This document shows, piece after piece, positions 7,431-11,897 of a stretch of DNA of 11,897 nt. A program made the translations under genes and the position numbers. The notes under the pieces were generated by a model, which was not told the origin of the DNA, did no database searches, and saw nothing but the letters and a program-made list of their open reading frames with translations. How positions within the stretch are numbered: the first letter of the stretch is position 1; every line of letters starts with the position of its first letter. This stretch comes from Euperipatoides rowelli (taxonomy: Eukaryota > Onychophora > Udeonychophora > Euonychophora > Peripatopsidae): assembly GCA_003024985.2 (NCBI GenBank), contig PXIH01S0013771.1. One strand, written 5' to 3'.

Positions 7431-7625
7431 AATTTCAAGATGATGGCAAAATCGGTTCAGACTTTAAGATGTCACTTCCGGTTTTGACCAAAAATTATTT
7501 TTAGTTACATGATATCACATCTGGTCACAATCGACTCAAAATAAATTCCTGATTTTGCCCAAAAAATTTTAAGATGGTGACACTTCTGATCCCGGTTTTA
7601 TGATGTCACTTCCAGTTTTCACTCA

Positions 7626-8783
7626 AAAAGTGTATTTTCATGTACCACTTATAGTTGCTGCAGTACATGATTCTCTATTGTGGTTCTGGCAATGGGGAAG
7701 GGCTAAACTCCATCTCTTTTCCCCAAAAATGTTCTCTATCCCAATAAAAAAATACTTTTCTTTCCTTCCTTCCTGGCAAACGTCTTCTCACTCATTAATT
7801 AATCCTACTCCACACTTAAATCTTGTGATACACTTCATGGAAATTTGTCATGAGCGCTATTCCTTAATAATATCCATTCTAGGAATGATCATACACATAA
7901 TACATGAGACACTTCCAAAGTTTACTCCGGAATTAAAATCCTCACAACCCAGTCTTACTCCACATAAACACTTTTAATCAGCAATAACTGGAGCAGGTAT
8001 ATTTTTGGCGATTACAAGCAGAAACTGATAGCAAATAATGTAATCATATGTAATATAATAATGTTAACGTTTCAAGTTTTTACTAATAACGTAACAAAAT
8101 ATTACATTATATAATGATAATTTAGCCAATCTCACTTCAGGTCAGTGTGTTATTTCACTAATTAAAAGAAATTAGGGATGTTTTTTTTTGTTATTTGTTT
8201 GGGGAGATTCTTAATGTGAGAAAGTCTATTGTTAGTAATAGAGCAGCAAACATCACATAGAAGAGTTAGAAAATCATCCAAGAATGTTCTATAATCCACA
8301 ATCATTTTACTTTTGGTAAGAGAGGAAACAATTAGAAATATTTTTTGCAATTTACAGTGGAAAGAAATTTTTATAGCTTTTGATTCATTTTATCATCCTT
8401 TTGGGAAAAATTAAGTAATGAAACATTAGAAAATATTTTGCTTATATTCTAAACCATAAATTTTAATGAAAAACTTTTTATTGTTTTATATAGATATTTT
8501 TAAGTTTTTAAAGTATAATTGAAAAGGTATTAAACCATTTATGTTTCTTTTATGTCTAATTATATTTATGCTGATTCGGTTCACTTTTACCATAAAAAAA
8601 ATGTTTCAAAAAAATTACTTGTAACTTTATTTTATTTTTTTTCAATATTATAAAGAACAAATAAAATGAATAACTGTTTTTAATTTCCATTGTGTTTCAT
8701 TTATTTAAAATGAAATAAAAATTTGGAAAACATTGTATAATGTAATTATTCTTGTCGTTAACGTTATATTGATGAATTGTCAC
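7626..8783. other. Long stretch without a recognised feature
   Basis: A 125-codon open frame begins at 7600 and ends at 7977 on the plus strand; its translation shows no domain I recognise, no biased composition and no support from neighbours. On the minus strand of the same region, TTTATGTGGAGTAAGACT and TTAAGTGTGGAGTAGGATT are similar words about 165 bp apart, hinting at an old repeat. The rest (7980-8783) is very AT-rich, with the 12-bp palindrome CATTATATAATG at 8105-8116. Confidence 0.45.
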
Positions 8784-8793
8784 ATTCTATAAT

Positions 8794-9661
8794 GAGAGCC
8801 TAGAAACGGGGCCCAACAAGTGACATTTTAGTCACATGATCAAAATGGACAGCAGCTTTATTTTTTATTTACAGCCCTCACCTTACCGTAACCCTGACCC
8901 TAACTCCTACTATGTATTAAACCCACTATACCCCAACCCTATGATAATCAACAGGCCTAACCTTTCCATTAACCTGAACCCTAATTCCAACTATGTATTA
9001 AACCCACTAAACCCCAGCCCTATGATAATCACAGTACCAACCTTACCATAACCCTGACCCTAACTCCTACTATGTATTAAACCCACTATGCCCCAACCCT
9101 ATGATAATCAGCAGTCCTAACCTTACCATAACCCTGAACCTAACTCCAACTATGTATTAAACCCACTAAACCCCAGCCCTATAATAATCAACAGTCCTAA
9201 CCTTACCATAACCCTGAACCCTAACTCCTACAATGTATTTAATGCACTATGCCCCAACCCTATGATAATCAACAGTCCTAACCTTTCCATAACCCTGAAC
9301 CCTAACTCCAACTACGTATTAAACTCACTAAACCCCAACCCCATGATAATCAACAGTACTAACCTTGCCATAACCCTGACCTTAACTCCTACTACGTATT
9401 AAACCCACTATGCCCCGACCCTATGATAATCAACAGTCCTAACCATAACATAAACCTGAACCCTAACTCCAACTACATATTAAACCCACTATGCCCCAAC
9501 CCTATGACAATCAAGAGGTGAAATAAACATTTTCTGGTGGATTTTGATAATTTTGACACAACTTCCACAGTCCTCCCATAATGACAGAAATGCATGCACA
9601 ATTGTTAAAATAAAAATGCAGTAAATGTTACTTATTGGGCCCTGTTTCTAGACACTTTTCA
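8794..9661. mobile_element. TIR element carrying the expanded 80-bp array
   Basis: Terminal inverted repeats are clear. The left arm 8798-8828 reads GCCTAGAAACGGGGCCCAAC then AAGTGACATTT. The right arm 9623-9653, read on the minus strand, is GTCTAGAAACAGGGCCCAAT then AAGTAACATTT, with 27 of 31 positions matching. ATTCTATAAT (8784-8793) and ATTTTATAAT (9661-9670) flank the element and match at 9 of 10, a plausible target duplication; its length leaves hAT (8 bp) and Mutator-like (9-10 bp) both possible. The inside has the flank ACATGATCAAAATGGACAGC, eight satellite units, then the 3' flank GAGGTGAAATAA...TGATAATTTTGACACAACTT. There is no transposase frame, so mobility would have depended on an enzyme encoded elsewhere. 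Confidence 0.72.
8871..9513 (+). repeat. Eight-unit 80-bp tandem array with A-B alternation
   Basis: Units start at 8871, 8951, 9031, 9111, 9191, 9272, 9353 and 9433, each 80 or 81 bp, beginning ACAGTCCTAACCTTACCATA and ending CCCTATGATAATCA. Odd units have TAACTCCTAC and CACTATGCCCC (CACTATACCCC in unit 1). Even units 2, 4 and 6 have TCCAAC and CACTAAACCCC. Unit 8 is B-like in its first half (TCCAAC) and A-like in its second (CACTATGCCCC). This is a 160-bp dimeric higher-order arrangement. The CCCTAA-like wording recalls telomere repeats, but the unit is not a telomere repeat. An open frame at 8836-9051 reads an Asn/Pro-rich string imposed by the repeat and is not coding. Confidence 0.95.
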
Positions 9662-9670
9662 TTTTATAAT

Positions 9671-10226
9671 GTTGCAAAATACTGTACCTAAATATAAAAT
9701 TATTTGATCACTGATTATCAAGTCATGTAAATAAGATGTCATTCATTTGGATTCTTTTGGCTTTGATTAAATGCTTCTATATTGAAAAATAATATTGTTA
9801 ACGAGCAATCTGATTGGTTATAACTTTTAGCACTGCCTGATTTTGCTTACATTTCTTGATCCACAAATATATTTAGACATCATATAATATCAAACCTCCA
9901 CTGTTCTATATGCCATTGAAATGGTAATAATAAATAAATAAATAAACATTTTAGTAGCCTCTACGATATCATAGTTGTTATAAAAGTAGAAAAGTTAATT
10001 TTTATTGATAGCCATAACAATAACCAGATTTAAAAAATAAAAAAATGATAAATATTATTTTAATTCTCAATTATGAACTAATTTTAAAGTGGTGAATTTG
10101 GTCGTTTTTCTGGTCCCATTCATTTCCGCTTTGCCATTTTTGTGTACAGCTTACGCCCAGCATACTGCATTTTGCCTGGTAAACACATCATAAAAATTCC
10201 AATTTTTTATATTCTTTACTTCTCCA
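9671..10226. other. AT-rich stretch with an (AAAT)n run
   Basis: No gene-like frame is seen. A short (AAAT)n run lies at about 9931-9945. The last bases (about 10201-10227) are pyrimidine-rich and end in CTCCAG, which could be a splice acceptor for the THAP-like fragment that follows. Confidence 0.5.
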
Positions 10227-10233
10227 GAGAAAT

Positions 10234-10350
10234 ATGCTTATAAAGTGTGTGGCTGTGGGACACAGTAATAGTCAAAATCAGAAGAATCTTCACTTACACA
10301 AATTTCCTAACGATGATACAATAAGAAATAATTGGATAAAAAAATATTAA
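10234..10350 (+). pseudogene. Truncated THAP-type zinc-finger fragment
   Basis: THAP domains are about 90-residue zinc-coordinating DNA-binding domains found in animal regulatory proteins and in P-element-type transposases. From the ATG at 10234 the frame reads MLIKCVAVGHSNSQ, then LHLHKFPNDD and RNNWIKKY before a TAA at 10348-10350. This matches the first half of the family pattern: Cys, four residues, the second ligand, then an F-P-D block and an invariant Trp. The expected second Cys (family 'GC') is His here (codon 10). The Cys-x2-His of the second half and the rest of the protein are not seen. A pyrimidine tract ending CTCCAG (AG at 10226-10227) precedes it and could be a splice acceptor. 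Downstream sequence contains several n (10376, 10387, 10390), so the break may partly reflect poor sequence. It could be a relic of a transposon or an exon of a broken host gene. Confidence 0.55.
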
Positions 10351-10586
10351 GAGTGCAGCCTGGACTCTGACAAAANAAAACTTCAANATNTTCAAAACAC
10401 ACTCTACAGAGATAAATTTTTAGCACATTTGGAGTAAATCAAAGTTCATAATCGGATTCTCTATGGAAAAATTAGATGACATAAATTTTCACGAAGATCG
10501 GATTAAAATTATTAAGTATTAAAATTAATAAGTTCTGAAACCAAAGAAAAACATAAATAATAATTGATGTTTGCACAATAGCGCTT

Positions 10587-10672
10587 TGAGACCTACATTG
10601 TCATGCAGCGCAAAAACAGCCAATCAGAGATTGGCTTGCATTCTATCTGCAAGTGAACCTCTAATTGGCTTT
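10587..10672 (-). repeat. Solo copy of the 3772-4290 MITE right end
   Basis: Read on the minus strand it gives AGCCAATTAGAGGTTCACTT, GCAGATAGAATGCAAGCCAA, TCTCTGATTGGCTG and TGCATGACAATGTAGGTCTC. This aligns with 4190-4275 over about 85 bp with few differences, including the inner hairpin GCAGATAGAATGCAAGCC. Its outer arms CAGCCAATCAGAG (10617-10629) and CTCTAATTGGCT (10659-10670) pair almost perfectly. No partner end was found nearby, so it is a fragment or a separate short foldback family member. Confidence 0.85.
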
Positions 10673-10740
10673 TCTTTTGTGTATTTATTATTAGGGTTTT
10701 TTATTATCCATGAACATACTATACAATAAAAATGATTATT

Positions 10741-10772
10741 AATGATTCTATCCCATGACAGATGGGAATCAT
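10741..10772. repeat. Bulged hairpin in the 3' region of the retrotransposon
   Basis: AATGATTCTATCCCAT and ATGGGAATCATT pair as a 12-bp stem with a 4-nt CTAT bulge and a GACAG loop. It lies about 55-85 nt downstream of the stop codon of the minus-strand reverse transcriptase, where such elements often carry an RNA structure recognised by their enzyme. That role is inferred. Confidence 0.7.
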
Positions 10773-10823
10773 TATTACAAAGGAAATAGATATAATTTAA
10801 ATTAAAGAGAAAAATAAAAACAA

Positions 10824-11897
10824 TTATTTTTTATCATTAATGGTGGACCAAAAAACTGGAACAGGAGAAAATAAATATATTTTGGTTTTCACAAAAGGTC
10901 TGAATATCTTATCAGAATTTCTAGTTTTTTTTACCAGATATTTCATATAAGGAATTGGGACACAGGTCAGGGTACATTTCAAAAAAGTATTTAGCAAATT
11001 TAGTAGTGGATAGGGTTCTTCTTTCTTTCAATGAATTCATATTAAATGAATCAAGAGCATAGTTATAGTTTACAAAATCATTTCCCAGGGTGATTTTGAA
11101 AATTCTTATTTGGATTTTCTCAATTGCTTGACACTGAACTTTGGTTGAGTTTCCAGTCCATATTACTGATCCATAATCTAATATGGGTAAGATAAAGGAC
11201 TTAGAAGCATATATTAGGACGTCGGGGGAATGTTAAGGCGGTTAAGTTTAAAAATAATGAAAATTATTTTATTAACCGAATTTAGTAACCTATCAATTGG
11301 GTATCCCACTTCATGTTGTCTTGAATGTACAAACCTAAGATTTTATTACATTTGTTAGTTACAATTTCTTGATGATCTATGTTGATTTTTATATTTATAT
11401 TTTTTGTTTTGAGAAAATTATGTAAAATCACTTTTGATTTTCCATCATTTAAAGTCATTCCTTAATTGCAAGAATCTTTGTAAATTGTATTAAACGATTT
11501 TTGTACAATATTATTAATAGATGAAATATCTCCAACACATAGCCTACTACTGACAAACCATCTACAAATTTAAAGCGTAATGGTAGATTTACAGCTAAAT
11601 CATTGGGGGTGATTACGAAAATGAAAGAGCTAAGTAGAGAACCTTGAGGGATTCCGTTGGTATATTGAAATTCTATTGAGTTTGTCTATAAGCGATCTTT
11701 AATATTTGATGTCTGTTAAAAAAGAAATAAGCCATGATGTAATGGTGGGAGAAGGGTTAAGTTTGATTAATTCTTTAATAAAGATATTGTGGTTGATATA
11801 ATTGAATGCTTTTGAATAATCTGTTACTATAATGCACGGTTGATTTCTTAGGCTGACGCCAAATTGGTTGACATCAATGAAATTTCCAATTTCTTTA
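10824..11897 (-). pseudogene. Decayed non-LTR retrotransposon reverse transcriptase
   Basis: On the minus strand from the window's right edge, the frames together show a reverse transcriptase of the jockey/CR1/I type. KEIGNFIDVNQFG is followed by DYSKAFNYINH (11789-11821), which holds the first catalytic Asp. Next come SWLISFLTD, GIPQGSLLSS (near 11630-11657) and FKFVDGLSVV, with the FVDG codons at 11557-11568. Family members have Y/F-x-D-D there, so the second Asp has become Gly (GGT). Further on are MTLNDGKSKVILHNFL, KILGLYIQDNMKWD, LLNSVNKI, NIPP, LIYASKSFILP, LDYGSVIW (11158-11184), AIEKIQIRIFK, SLKERRTLSTTKF and a final RPFVKTK block ending at the stop 10824-10826. Stops at 11686-11688, 11462-11464 and 10921-10923 and several frameshifts make it non-functional. 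Upstream domains (endonuclease, ORF1) would lie beyond the edge. Confidence 0.92.

Larger units (their letters stand above)
6596..7625. repeat. Degenerate repeat field with ACTTCCGG-type motifs
   Basis: Related blocks recur. CAAGATGACTGACTCCTGTT with TTTCTTAAAGG (about 6602) and CAAGATGACTAACTTCCTGC with TTTCTTAAAGG (about 7182) are two. AAAATGGCCAACTTCCTGTT (about 7318), CAAGATGATGGCAAAATCGG (about 7437) and TAAGATGGTGACACTTCTGA (about 7571) are others. Between them lie GATATCACATCCGG, GATGTGACTTCAGG, GATGTCACTTCCGG, GATATCACATCTGG and GATGTCACTTCCAG. From 7174 on, the spacing is roughly 120-140 bp, suggesting an old tandem array; the block at 6602 is separated by unrelated sequence. CACTTCCGGT (7473-7482) matches the ETS-factor consensus, but nothing shows regulatory use. 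A 100-codon minus-strand frame (6954-7256) overlaps these repeats and is not called as a gene. Confidence 0.65.

Noticed and set aside
8162-8350. 62-codon minus-strand frame
   Set aside because: Short, AT-driven composition, no motif and no neighbouring evidence.
8836-9051. Asn/Pro-rich 71-codon frame as a repeat protein
   Set aside because: The frame is produced by the 80-bp satellite; 80 is not a multiple of three, so the protein repeat does not persist and the frame closes inside the array.
8871-9513. Interstitial telomere repeats (CCCTAA-like words)
   Set aside because: CCCTAA-like words occur only a few times within a fixed 80-bp unit and never as consecutive hexamers.

Overview
The window is a strongly AT-rich piece of eukaryotic nuclear DNA, almost certainly from an animal and plausibly a marine invertebrate. 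The evidence is the mix of decayed non-LTR retrotransposons, hAT-like and other TIR/MITE elements, a THAP-type zinc-finger fragment, minisatellites, and long stretches with no reading frame that resembles a gene. The species cannot be named from the sequence. A few ambiguous bases (n) show that it is draft assembly. I see no intact protein-coding gene, no tRNA or rRNA, no CRISPR array and no prokaryote-style operon. The longer open frames (up to about 125 codons) look like chance frames or lie inside repeats.

Layout from left to right. A 30-bp minisatellite (10 units) opens the window. Next comes the decayed 3' end of a non-LTR reverse transcriptase on the minus strand (about 775-1200). An old hAT-type element (about 1763-2786) has an 8-bp target duplication and a second TIR element (about 1946-2494) nested inside it. 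A patchwork at 3.1-4.3 kb holds a dispersed repeat core in both orientations and a MITE (3772-4290) with recognisable TIRs and a near-perfect 11-bp target duplication. A featureless AT-rich stretch is followed by a GGGCCC-rich island (5.33-5.77 kb), a long imperfect hairpin (6068-6373) and a field of degenerate repeats carrying ETS-like ACTTCCGG motifs (6.6-7.6 kb). After another blank stretch comes a TIR element (8794-9661) whose core has grown into eight 80-bp units. Then follow a broken THAP domain (10234-10350), a solo end of the 3772-4290 MITE family (10587-10672) and, running off the right edge on the minus strand, a second non-LTR reverse transcriptase pseudogene (10824-11897) with a damaged catalytic motif.

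The main unifying observation is one repeat core, roughly a flank, an 80-bp unit and a second flank. It occurs at least four times in the window (about 2205-2425 minus, 3116-3235 plus, 4001-4105 minus, 8836-9590 plus), three of them inside mobile elements whose terminal repeats differ. The number of 80-bp units varies from a collapsed remnant through one to eight. The eight-unit copy shows an alternating A-B dimer pattern, which looks like an early stage of satellite formation inside a MITE. Nothing here reads as a working multi-gene system; the window is a record of transposon activity, nesting and repeat expansion.
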